33,502 bases of DNA, taken from assembly GCA_016789725.1 (NCBI GenBank), contig JAEUQN010000069.1:1-33502 (forward strand). The letters run 5' to 3'. The notes under the pieces are model-generated. The model was given only the letters and a program-made list of their open reading frames with translations, was not told the origin of the DNA and ran no database searches. Source of the stretch: Blastocatellia bacterium. Lineage in GTDB: Bacteria > Acidobacteriota > Blastocatellia > RBC074. Shown here piece after piece: positions 13,279 to 20,796 of the stretch. The translations under genes were made by a program, and so were the position numbers. Within the stretch, counting starts at the first letter, position 1, and each line of letters opens with the position of its first letter.

Positions 13279-14865
13279 TCATTGATCTTTCACAAATTCT
13301 CCATTGACCAAACGCCAAATCCCCAACGGATTGCTGTCCTGCAATTCCGGCGGCAAGGCAGTATTCGGAAAACTCTGATAGCTAAGCGGGCGCACAAACC
13401 GCTTGATCGCTGCGGTTCCCACCGAAGTCGAACGCGAATCCGTCGTCGCGGGATATGGCCCGCCGTGCGTCATCGAAGGGCAAACCTCAACGCCTGTGGG
13501 GAAGCCATTGAAAAGCAATCGCCCCACCTTATTTTCCAAAATCGAAACCAGCCATTTGTATTCCTGCAAATCTTCTGTCGTGCCGTGAATCGTCGCAGTC
13601 AAATGGCCCTGCAAATCTTTGGCGACAGCTTCAAGCTGATCGCGTGAATCGCAGGAAACAACCACCGTCGAAGGGCCAAAAATTTCTTCGCTGAATTGCG
13701 GGTGTGCTAAAAAATCTTCGCCAGTGGTGACAAAGACGGCGGCGCGCGCCTGTGTTTTCGCGGGATCGGAGGCCGAAGCCGCGCGAACGGGCGCAACCGC
13801 CGTGCTCGCTACCAGTTTTTCGATGCCCGACTCATATGCGCTGAGAATTCCGCTGTGCAACATTGTCGCGGGGGCAGCGGCTTCAATCAGCGATTGCAGC
13901 TTCGCCACGGATTGACTCAACTCGTCGCTCTGCAAACCGACCACTAAACCAGGGCAAGTACAAAACTGGCCGACACCCATCGTGACAGAATTCTTCACCC
14001 CTTCAGCAAACGCATCGCCACGCTCCCGCAACGCTCCGGGTAAAACAAAGACCGGATTCACACTGCCCATTTCGGCATAAACCGGAATCGGCTCCGGGCG
14101 GTTTGCCGCCGCGTCAAACAAGGCTTTGCCGCCGCGAAACGATCCGGTAAAGCCAACTGCTTTGATGAGTGGATGTTTGACCAGTCCAAGGCTCACTTCA
14201 TAATTCACGCCGTGAACCATTGAGAATACGCCTTCGGGCATTCCGGTCGCATTTGCAGCCTTGATGATGGCAGTAGCAACCAGCTCTGCCGTGCCAGGAT
14301 GCGCCGGGTGTGCTTTGACGATGACAGGACAACCCGCCGCCAAGGCCGAAGCGGTGTCGCCTCCGGCAGTCGAAAAGGCCAGCGGAAAGTTGCTCGCGCC
14401 AAAAATAGCGACGGGACCGAGAGGGATCAGCATCTTGCGCAAATCCGGTTTGGGAACAGGCGCACGGTCGGGGATTGCCGTATCAATTGAAGCCTCAACC
14501 CACGAGCCTTCACGAATCAATGAAGCAAACATTTTCAGTTGATTCATCGTGCGTCCGCGCTCGCCCGTCAGGCGATCCAGTGGCAAGCCGGATTCGGCAT
14601 TCGCGCGGTGCAATAAATCGTCGCCAAGCGCGAGAATTTCGTCCGCAATGCGATCCAGAAACGCGGCGCGTTCGTCTTTGCTCCGGGCGCGATAGGCGTC
14701 AAATGCATGTGCTGCCAACGCTGCGGCCTGATTGATTTCAGCCTCGATGGCTTCAGAAAAAAAGGTCTCAAGATTTTCGCTGGTGGCGGGATTAACGCCC
14801 TGAAAAATGCTATCGCCTGCGCTGGAAAGCGCATTACCAATGATATTTTTGCCGTGTAATTGCAT
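13279..14865 (-). CDS. alpha-ketoglutaric semialdehyde dehydrogenase (2,5-dioxovalerate dehydrogenase)
   Basis: This 528-aa NAD(P)-dependent aldehyde dehydrogenase would oxidise 2,5-dioxopentanoate to 2-oxoglutarate in the cytoplasm. Key parts are seen: the cofactor region GPVAIFGASNFPLAFSTAGG, VIVKAHPAHPGT, the general base Glu265 in EMGSVNPVF, and the catalytic Cys302 in GQFCTCPG. The C-terminal EEIFGPSTVV and the GFPTGVEV-MTHGGPYPATTD segment are typical of the KGSADH subgroup rather than of general aldehyde dehydrogenases. It ends with a slightly longer tail. The upstream neighbour is an FAH-family dehydratase that would make its substrate, which strengthens the assignment. The gap between the two (14866-14986) holds an inverted repeat built of CGCGAATT units. 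Confidence 0.92.
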   Translation of the reverse strand: MQLHGKNIIGNALSSAGDSIFQGVNPATSENLETFFSEAIEAEINQAAALAAHAFDAYRARSKDERAAFLDRIADEILALGDDLLHRANAESGLPLDRLTGERGRTMNQLKMFASLIREGSWVEASIDTAIPDRAPVPKPDLRKMLIPLGPVAIFGASNFPLAFSTAGGDTASALAAGCPVIVKAHPAHPGTAELVATAIIKAANATGMPEGVFSMVHGVNYEVSLGLVKHPLIKAVGFTGSFRGGKALFDAAANRPEPIPVYAEMGSVNPVFVLPGALRERGDAFAEGVKNSVTMGVGQFCTCPGLVVGLQSDELSQSVAKLQSLIEAAAPATMLHSGILSAYESGIEKLVASTAVAPVRAASASDPAKTQARAAVFVTTGEDFLAHPQFSEEIFGPSTVVVSCDSRDQLEAVAKDLQGHLTATIHGTTEDLQEYKWLVSILENKVGRLLFNGFPTGVEVCPSMTHGGPYPATTDSRSTSVGTAAIKRFVRPLSYQSFPNTALPPELQDSNPLGIWRLVNGEFVKDQ

Positions 14866-14875
14866 AGGATTTTTA

Positions 14876-14978
14876 CCGCGAATTGACCCGAATTGACCGC
14901 GAATTAAGGTGAGTTGAAATTGCGATTTGGTCGTTCCAACCCCAAGTAAATTCGCGCCTAATTCGCATCAATTCGCGG
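14876..14978. repeat. nested CGCGAATT-type inverted repeat between dehydratase and dehydrogenase genes
   Basis: CCGCGAATTGA (14876-14886) is perfectly complementary to TCAATTCGCGG (14968-14978). Inside it GCGAATTA (14899-14906) pairs with TAATTCGC (14959-14966). A further half copy, CCGAATTGACC, lies at 14888-14898. The unit is repeated in both orientations, as in dispersed palindromic elements. Confidence 0.6.
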
Positions 14979-14986
14979 CTCGTTTT

Positions 14987-15808
14987 TTATTGTACGAAGT
15001 TTATTAAAGTTCCAATGTGATCAATCGTGATGCGGATTTCGTCGCCCGAATGCAACGTAAAGGCATCCGGCGGCACAATACCCGTTCCCGTCAACAAATA
15101 CGCGCCCGTCGGAAAGGTATTGTCGCGGTACAAAAAGCCCACCAATTCCATTGGCGTGCGTTTCAATTGTGCCAGCGTAGTCTCGCCGCTGAACGCCGCT
15201 TCCCCGCCCCGCAAAATCTCCAATTGAATCTTGTCATCGGGCGACAATGGCTCATTCGTCAAATACACCGCAGGCCCCAATCCACAACTTAAATCGTAGA
15301 CTTTCGCTTGTGGTAAATAGAGCGGGTTTTCACCTTCGATGTCGCGCGAACTCATGTCATTGCCAACCGTGTAGCCAATGATTTCACCGCTGGCATTGAT
15401 TGCCAACGCAAGCTCCGGTTCCGGCACATTCCATTGAGAGTCCTGCCGAATCTTCACGCTGCCACCCGTCCCCGCCACGCGATGCGGATTGGCTTTGAAG
15501 AATAATTCCGGTCGCTCGGCAGAATAGACGCGATCATAAAAGCTGCCACCGCCTGCATCTTTCGACTCCTCCATCCGCGCGGTACGACTGCGATAATACG
15601 TTACGCCCGCCGCCCAAACTTCCTGCGTGCCAATGGGCGCAGCGATGTCCGTTGGTTCTGCGATTGGGGTTGACTGCGCGATCTCATCCTGCAAAGAGGC
15701 AAGCAAATTCGCGCGATTGAAGAGCGTGTCCCAATCGGATTCGGCGAGTTGATAGAATTGCTGATTGGCTTCGGCAACAATGCCGTGCTTCGTTTTGAAA
15801 AGCTTCAT
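14987..15808 (-). CDS. FAH-family 2-keto-3-deoxypentonate dehydratase
   Basis: This 273-aa member of the fumarylacetoacetate hydrolase fold probably dehydrates 2-dehydro-3-deoxy-D-arabinonate/xylonate to 2,5-dioxopentanoate. Evidence: VWAAGVTYYRSR-ARMEE, ERPELFFKA, the metal-binding WNVPEPELALAIN, and the GNDMSSRDIEGENPLYLPQAK block followed by YDLSCGLGP. These follow the KdaD (archaeal KDA dehydratase) type of FAH protein. The start is the ATG at 15808, with GAGGA 6 bases upstream; an in-frame ATG at 15820 and a more distant start at 15877 are less likely. The first gene of the operon is upstream of its partner dehydrogenase. Substrate stereochemistry (xylonate or arabinonate branch) cannot be read here; the sugar dehydrogenase and acid dehydratase genes are not in the window. 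Confidence 0.85.
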   Translation of the reverse strand: MKLFKTKHGIVAEANQQFYQLAESDWDTLFNRANLLASLQDEIAQSTPIAEPTDIAAPIGTQEVWAAGVTYYRSRTARMEESKDAGGGSFYDRVYSAERPELFFKANPHRVAGTGGSVKIRQDSQWNVPEPELALAINASGEIIGYTVGNDMSSRDIEGENPLYLPQAKVYDLSCGLGPAVYLTNEPLSPDDKIQLEILRGGEAAFSGETTLAQLKRTPMELVGFLYRDNTFPTGAYLLTGTGIVPPDAFTLHSGDEIRITIDHIGTLINFVQ

Positions 15809-15847
15809 GGATGTCCTCATGCTAGTTGGTTGGAGAATTGAAGGTCT

Positions 15848-15877
15848 CGGATACCACGCGGCTTTGCGGAGTGTCAA
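15848..15877 (-). promoter_or_regulatory. possible promoter for the dehydratase-dehydrogenase operon
   Basis: Minus-strand TTGACA (15877-15872) is followed by an 18-base spacer and TATCCG (15853-15848), a weak -10. It lies about 40 bases upstream of the dehydratase ATG at 15808, in the divergent region shared with the M16 peptidase gene. Confidence 0.4.
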
Positions 15878-15990
15878 GGGCAGGAATCAATGGGAACTTT
15901 TCTCAGTGCCTCCCGTACGGTACACTACACCTTCGTTGCAGCTTCACGAGTATTGTGAGTGTCACTAATTTTCAACTTGGAGAACAATTT

Positions 15991-18753
15991 ATGAAGTATC
16001 GAAATCGGCCCTGGGCGGCGGCGTTGCTTGCTCTTTGTGCGGTCTTTGCCGTCAGCCCGGTTGCCACCTTTGCCCAAGCCAATGCGCTGCCACAAGGCGT
16101 GCAACGCGTCACCTCAGTCGAAGGCATCACGGAATATCGGTTGCCGAACGGCTTGCGCGTTTTACTCTTCCCCGATCAATCCAAACAAACGATCACCGTT
16201 AACATCACCTATCTGGTCGGATCGAAACACGAAAACTATGGTGAAACAGGAATGGCGCATTTGCTGGAACATCTGGTTTTCAAAGGCACCCCTAAACATA
16301 CCAACATTCCGCAGGAATTGACCGAACACGGGACACGCCCGAACGGTTCGACGTGGTATGACCGCACGAATTATTACGAGACGTTTGCGGCCACGGATGA
16401 GAACCTGAAATGGGCGCTCGATCTGGAATCAGATCGCATGATCAATTCGTTCATTGCCAAGAAAGACCTCGACAGCGAAATGACGGTCGTGCGCAATGAA
16501 TTTGAAATGGGCGAAAATTCGCCGTTTGGTGTGTTAAGTGATCGCGTGTTTTCGACCGCCTATTTGTGGCACAACTACGGCAAATCCACGATTGGCGCGA
16601 AAGCCGATTTGGAAAATGTACCGATTGACCGGTTACAGGCGTTTTATAAAAAATACTATCAACCCGACAACGCAGTCCTGATCGTCGCGGGTAAATTTGA
16701 TGAACCCAAAACGCTCGCGCTGGTGCATCAATATTTCTCGCCCATCCCGAAACCAACGCGCGAATTGCAAAAGCTTTACACAGCAGACCCCACCCAGGAT
16801 GGCGAACGCTCTGTCACGGTTCGACGCGTTGGTGACACGCAAATGTTGATGGCGGGTTATCACATTCCGGCAGGCTCGCACCCGGATGCCGCACCGATCA
16901 GCGTCCTGATGCAAGTGTTGGCGGACACGCCTTCCGGTCGCTTACACAAAGCGATGGTTGAAACCAAAAAAGCTGCGAGCGTCTTTAATTTCCCCTATAT
17001 TTTTGGCGAACCAAGCTTGCTTTTGCTCGGCGCAGAGGTGCGATTGGAATCTTCGCTGAGTGCAGCGCAGGAAACCTTTCTGCAAGTCGTCGAAGAGATC
17101 GCCAAGAATCCTGTCACCAAAGAAGAAGTTGAACGCGCGCGCGGCAATCTAATTAAGCAAATCCAACTGAATCTGAACAACTCTGAGCAAATTTGCCTGG
17201 AACTGAGCGAGTGGGTGGGGATGGGCGACTGGCGGTTGCTGTTCCTCAATCGGGATCGCCTGCGCAAAACTTCCGTCGAAGATGTGCAGCGCGTAGCCTC
17301 CACCTATCTCAAACAATCCAATCGCACGCTGGGGCTGTTTATTCCGACGCAAAAACCGGATCGCGCTGAAATCCCGGCGACCCCGGACGTGTTAGCCCTG
17401 GTCAAGGATTACAAAGGCGACGCGGTTGTGGCAGAAGGCGAAGCGTTCGATCCATCGCCCGCCAATATTGATTCGCGGACGATTCGCGCCAGCACGCCAG
17501 GCGGAATCAAAACCGCATTCTTAACCAAGAAAACACGCGGCAACACGGTCATCGCGCGAATGACATTGCGGATGGGCGACGAAAAAAGCCTGATGAACCG
17601 CGCGACCGCAGGCAGTTTTGCTGGCGATATGTTGATGCGCGGGACCAAAACCAAAACGCGACAACAAATTCAAGATGAATTCGACAAATTGAAAGCTCGC
17701 GTGTCGGTTGGCGGCAGCCCGACCGCTGCCAACGTTTCCATCGAAACGACGCGTGAAAATCTGCCCGCCGTCATGAAACTCGCCGCCGAAATTTTGCGCG
17801 AGCCAGCCTTCCCTGCCAGCGAATTTGAGCAACTCAAACAGGAGCAATTGGCAGGCATCGAACAGCAACGCAGCGAACCGCAATCGCTGGCAGCATTGGC
17901 TTACCAGCAACACACTGCACCGTTCCCGAAAGGACACGTGAATTACGTCTCGACGCCAGATGAAGATGTTGCGGAAATCAAAGCTCTCAAGCTGGAAGAA
18001 GTACAAAAGTTCTATGCTGATTTTTACGGCGCGAACAATGGCGAATTCACAGCGATTGGTGATTTTGATGAAAAAGAAGTCGCCAAACTGGTGCAGGATT
18101 TGTTTGGTGGATGGAAAAGCAAAATGTCGTACACGCGCATTCCCAGCCCCTTCAAAGATGTTCCAGGGGTTACAAAATCGTTTGAGGCACCAGACAAAGC
18201 CAACGCGTTTTTTATCGCTGGTCAGAACCTGAACATCCGCGATGATGACCCGGATTATCCGGCGCTCGTCTTGGGCAATTACATGCTCGGCGGCGGTTTT
18301 TTGAATTCCCGATTGGCAGTTCGGATTCGGCAAAAAGAAGGTCTGAGCTATGGCGTCGGTTCGCAATTGGGGGCAGGTTCGCTGGATAAAAACGGGCAAT
18401 TTGTCGCGTTTGCAATCTATGCCCCGCAAAATGTGACGAAGCTGGAAGCAGCCTTCAAAGAAGAGATGGCGAAGGCTCTGAAAGATGGGTTCACCGCCGA
18501 CGAAATCGAGAAAGCGAAATCCGGTTGGTTACAATCACGTCAGGTCAGTCGCGCACAGGACAAAGAATTGGCGGGCACGCTCAACAATTTGCTGTTCCTG
18601 AATCGCACGATGGCCTGGGCCGCAGATTTTGATAAAAAGGTGATGGCGTTGACCGGCGAGCAAATCGTCGCGGCGATGCGCAAGCACCTCGACCCCAACA
18701 AAACCAGCATTTTTAAAGCTGGCGACTTTGCGAAATCATCGGCTAATAAATAA
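15991..18753 (+). CDS. secreted two-domain M16 family zinc peptidase
   Basis: This 920-aa exported protein has a signal peptide (1-29, ending ATFAQA) and two M16 (pitrilysin-like) halves. The first has the inverted zinc motif HLLEH at 90-94, with the third ligand Glu170 (VVRNEFEMGEN), exactly 76 residues after His94, as the family requires. The second half (about 480-915) keeps the fold, including GGGFLNSRLAVRIRQKEGLSYGVGS with the substrate-binding R/Y pair, but has no HxxEH. This is the usual active/inactive pairing that forms a clamp around peptides. The start is the ATG at 15991, with GGAG 8 bases upstream; reading further upstream is open but gives no signal peptide. It likely degrades peptides in the periplasm. 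Confidence 0.94.
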   Translation: MKYRNRPWAAALLALCAVFAVSPVATFAQANALPQGVQRVTSVEGITEYRLPNGLRVLLFPDQSKQTITVNITYLVGSKHENYGETGMAHLLEHLVFKGTPKHTNIPQELTEHGTRPNGSTWYDRTNYYETFAATDENLKWALDLESDRMINSFIAKKDLDSEMTVVRNEFEMGENSPFGVLSDRVFSTAYLWHNYGKSTIGAKADLENVPIDRLQAFYKKYYQPDNAVLIVAGKFDEPKTLALVHQYFSPIPKPTRELQKLYTADPTQDGERSVTVRRVGDTQMLMAGYHIPAGSHPDAAPISVLMQVLADTPSGRLHKAMVETKKAASVFNFPYIFGEPSLLLLGAEVRLESSLSAAQETFLQVVEEIAKNPVTKEEVERARGNLIKQIQLNLNNSEQICLELSEWVGMGDWRLLFLNRDRLRKTSVEDVQRVASTYLKQSNRTLGLFIPTQKPDRAEIPATPDVLALVKDYKGDAVVAEGEAFDPSPANIDSRTIRASTPGGIKTAFLTKKTRGNTVIARMTLRMGDEKSLMNRATAGSFAGDMLMRGTKTKTRQQIQDEFDKLKARVSVGGSPTAANVSIETTRENLPAVMKLAAEILREPAFPASEFEQLKQEQLAGIEQQRSEPQSLAALAYQQHTAPFPKGHVNYVSTPDEDVAEIKALKLEEVQKFYADFYGANNGEFTAIGDFDEKEVAKLVQDLFGGWKSKMSYTRIPSPFKDVPGVTKSFEAPDKANAFFIAGQNLNIRDDDPDYPALVLGNYMLGGGFLNSRLAVRIRQKEGLSYGVGSQLGAGSLDKNGQFVAFAIYAPQNVTKLEAAFKEEMAKALKDGFTADEIEKAKSGWLQSRQVSRAQDKELAGTLNNLLFLNRTMAWAADFDKKVMALTGEQIVAAMRKHLDPNKTSIFKAGDFAKSSANK

Positions 18754-18765
18754 ACGGTAACTGGT

Positions 18766-18805
18766 AGCCGGAGGCCGGTGGTCAACAGGCCTCCGACCTC
18801 CGGCT
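18766..18805. repeat. 13-bp hairpin after the M16 peptidase gene
   Basis: AGCCGGAGGCCGG (18766-18778) pairs with CCGACCTCCGGCT (18793-18805) with one mismatch, followed by TTTC. It begins 13 bases after the peptidase stop and could terminate that transcript. The G/C-rich 'CCGGAGG' unit looks like a dispersed palindromic repeat rather than a classical terminator, since the T-run is short. Confidence 0.5.
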
Positions 18806-18892
18806 TTCAACTCCTCAGACGTTCTCGTATTCCTCTACTCTTTTCCCCCTCGCTTCATCCAGACAACGCTTTAGCATCAGGTTGCAACATTC

Positions 18893-18920
18893 TTGTCATC
18901 GCCTTCAGCGAAAGTATCGT
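18893..18920 (+). promoter_or_regulatory. possible promoter before the tandem membrane-protein genes
   Basis: TTGTCA (18893-18898), a 16-base spacer and TATCGT (18915-18920) lie 36 bases upstream of the ATG at 18956. The match is moderate. It would serve both paralogous genes, which are 60 bases apart. Confidence 0.4.
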
Positions 18921-18955
18921 TATCGCAAAATCGCGGTAAATTTTCAGGAGGGCTT

Positions 18956-19495
18956 ATGGCACTACCTCATTACAAACTACATGCAGAAGCGTTGCCGGAC
19001 GCTCCAATTACATATCCCGTGCTATTGGCTCCGGCAGAAGCGCCAATCCGCCTGGCGCTACTCAAACAAATCCTGCGCTCTAAAATATTCCTGATCGGAT
19101 TACAAATTCTTTCGATTGCGGCAGGCGCAACGCTGCTCTGGATGTGGCTTGATCCAACGATCAAAACGCCCAAGCCCGCACACGTGCTAATCCCGGCAGT
19201 AACACTGGGGGGCTGCTTCCTCTTATTTATCATTACGGCTCTCATCAAAAGCAAAGAAGATGACTCTTTACCCATCATAGCTGACGTGTCGCCTTCGACT
19301 CCGGTCTTACCTGTCGCTCCCGTTACCGTTACGACTCAGGCAAGCCCCTGCAAGCTAAAAACTGAAGTCTCTTTTGAGCAATGGTCCAGCAAGCCGTTTC
19401 AGGAAATTATGGATGAAGCCGTCATCGCCGAAATTTTCAATGATGAGTTGATCGCTCCCGATCACATGGTTTTCAGCATCCGAGTTACAGAGTAA
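18956..19495 (+). CDS. two-helix membrane protein of unknown function (paralogue A)
   Basis: This 179-aa protein starts at an ATG with a near-perfect AGGAGGG ribosome site. It has a 45-residue N-terminal segment with TYPVLLAPAEAPIRLALLKQ, two membrane helices (FLIGLQILSIAAGATLLWMW and VLIPAVTLGGCFLLFIITAL), a Pro/Thr/Val-rich stretch, and a C-terminal tail with VSFEQW and DELIAPDHMVFSIRV. It is not a family I know. The next gene encodes a protein with the same layout and matching motifs, so these are tandem paralogues. The conserved tail probably faces one compartment and may bind a partner. No catalytic motif is visible. Confidence 0.8.
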   Translation: MALPHYKLHAEALPDAPITYPVLLAPAEAPIRLALLKQILRSKIFLIGLQILSIAAGATLLWMWLDPTIKTPKPAHVLIPAVTLGGCFLLFIITALIKSKEDDSLPIIADVSPSTPVLPVAPVTVTTQASPCKLKTEVSFEQWSSKPFQEIMDEAVIAEIFNDELIAPDHMVFSIRVTE

Positions 19496-19555
19496 GGCTG
19501 CCTCGACATTGGATTTGCCAACAACCCGCGCACCTATTTCTGACATTGAGGAATT

Positions 19556-20122
19556 ATGGCAACCAATCAATTTGGGCGTCAGGGGAGTACTCCGCCTACG
19601 CCCTCTGGTCAAAAATATTTTGTGGTCTGTGCGCCCCCTCCGCTTGCCAACAAAAAACTTCGAGCGATTCGTAGATATTTGCGCAAGCAGTTCTGGCGCG
19701 CTTTGAGTCTTGTCATCATCGGGGTCAGTTTATTTGCGTTTTGGTGGACGTGGGAAACCCTTCGTGAAGCAGGAACAATTATTTATTGGTGGTGCGAAAT
19801 TCTAGCGGGAGGGTTATCTCTACTCACCTTGTGGCTCTACCGCAAGTTTCGGATTTGGAGCCAGGAACGGCGGCGACCAGCAACAAGGCTACAGAAAAAG
19901 TCTGAAGAAATCACCCCTTGGCTTTGCACTCCGCCGCCGCTGCTGGATGCTGACAATATTGTCTATCTCCCACAGGAAGAGTTAGCTGTTACCATCGAAC
20001 ATTGGATCACACATCAACCCGTCCCCTTGAGCGAGGCAGATGCCGCACAAACAACGCTCTCAGACGAAATTATTGCCCCCGACGCGTTGGTATTAAATAT
20101 TAAGGTGGATAAAGCCGCCTGA
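19556..20122 (+). CDS. two-helix membrane protein of unknown function (paralogue B)
   Basis: This 188-aa protein has GAGGA just before its ATG. It repeats the plan of the upstream gene: a segment with KYFVVCAPPPLANKKLRAIR, two membrane helices (ALSLVIIGVSLFAFWWTW and IYWWCEILAGGLSLLTLWLY), a basic loop (RKFRIWSQERRRPATR), and a tail with VTIEHW and DEIIAPDALVLNIKV. Compare paralogue A (VSFEQW, DELIAPDHMVFSIRV). Overall similarity is low outside these blocks, so the duplication is old or under relaxed constraint in the helices. Its stop is 3 bases from the stop of convergent nth, with no terminator between. The function is unknown. Confidence 0.8.
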   Translation: MATNQFGRQGSTPPTPSGQKYFVVCAPPPLANKKLRAIRRYLRKQFWRALSLVIIGVSLFAFWWTWETLREAGTIIYWWCEILAGGLSLLTLWLYRKFRIWSQERRRPATRLQKKSEEITPWLCTPPPLLDADNIVYLPQEELAVTIEHWITHQPVPLSEADAAQTTLSDEIIAPDALVLNIKVDKAA

Positions 20123-20125
20123 AGC

Positions 20126-20782
20126 TCAATCGCGCAACAACGAGGACGGGCAGAGCGATTCAAGCGGACAGATTTCGCAACTCGGCTTACGCGCCTTGCA
20201 CACCGCGCGCCCGTGTGCGATCAACAAATGCGAAAAATCAATCCATTCTTTTTTCGGCGTCATCGCAATCAAATCCTGCTCAATTTTTTCCGGCTGCTCA
20301 TTTTGCGTTAAGCCCAGCCGCTGTGAGAGACGCGAGACGTGCGTATCCACCACGACTCCCGAAGCGATGCCAAACGCATTGCCCAACACCACATTCGCCG
20401 TTTTGCGCGCCACGCCCGGCAACGCTAACAATTCGTCCATCGTCTGCGGCACTTCGCCCTTATAACGTTCGCTGAGAATTTGACATGCCCCTTGGATGTT
20501 TTTGGCTTTGTTGCGAAAAAAACCTGTCGAATGAATGTCGCGTTCTAACTCAGCGCGGTCAACGTTGACATAATCCTCCGCCGTTCGATATTTCCTGAAC
20601 AAATCCGCCGTCACAATGTTGACGCGATCATCTGTGCATTGCGCGGAAAGCATTGTGGCAATCAATAGCTCCAATGGAGTCGAGTGATTCAAAGCACAAT
20701 GCGCATCAGGGTACGCTTTTTTGAGCAGGCGGAGGAGTTGTTTCATTCGCTGTTTTTGATCTTCAATTTGAGTTTTCGGCAT
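20126..20782 (-). CDS. nth: endonuclease III (DNA glycosylase/AP lyase)
   Basis: This 218-aa base-excision repair enzyme removes oxidised pyrimidines and nicks at the abasic site. It has the helix-hairpin-helix LLALPGVARKTANVV with the catalytic Lys127, the catalytic Asp146 in VVDTHVSR, and the four-Cys iron-sulphur loop Cys195-X6-Cys202-X2-Cys205-X5-Cys211. That is the standard spacing. Length matches E. coli Nth (211 aa). The upstream gene on the same strand ends 14 bases away, so the two are probably co-transcribed, though no functional link is known. Confidence 0.96.
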   Translation of the reverse strand: MPKTQIEDQKQRMKQLLRLLKKAYPDAHCALNHSTPLELLIATMLSAQCTDDRVNIVTADLFRKYRTAEDYVNVDRAELERDIHSTGFFRNKAKNIQGACQILSERYKGEVPQTMDELLALPGVARKTANVVLGNAFGIASGVVVDTHVSRLSQRLGLTQNEQPEKIEQDLIAMTPKKEWIDFSHLLIAHGRAVCKARKPSCEICPLESLCPSSLLRD

Positions 20783-20796
20783 AGTCGTTGTTTACC

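Noticed and set aside
17521..18429. 302-codon open frame antisense to the M16 peptidase
   Set aside because: The plus strand has the complete peptidase with conserved motifs throughout this stretch. The antisense product has no family signature.
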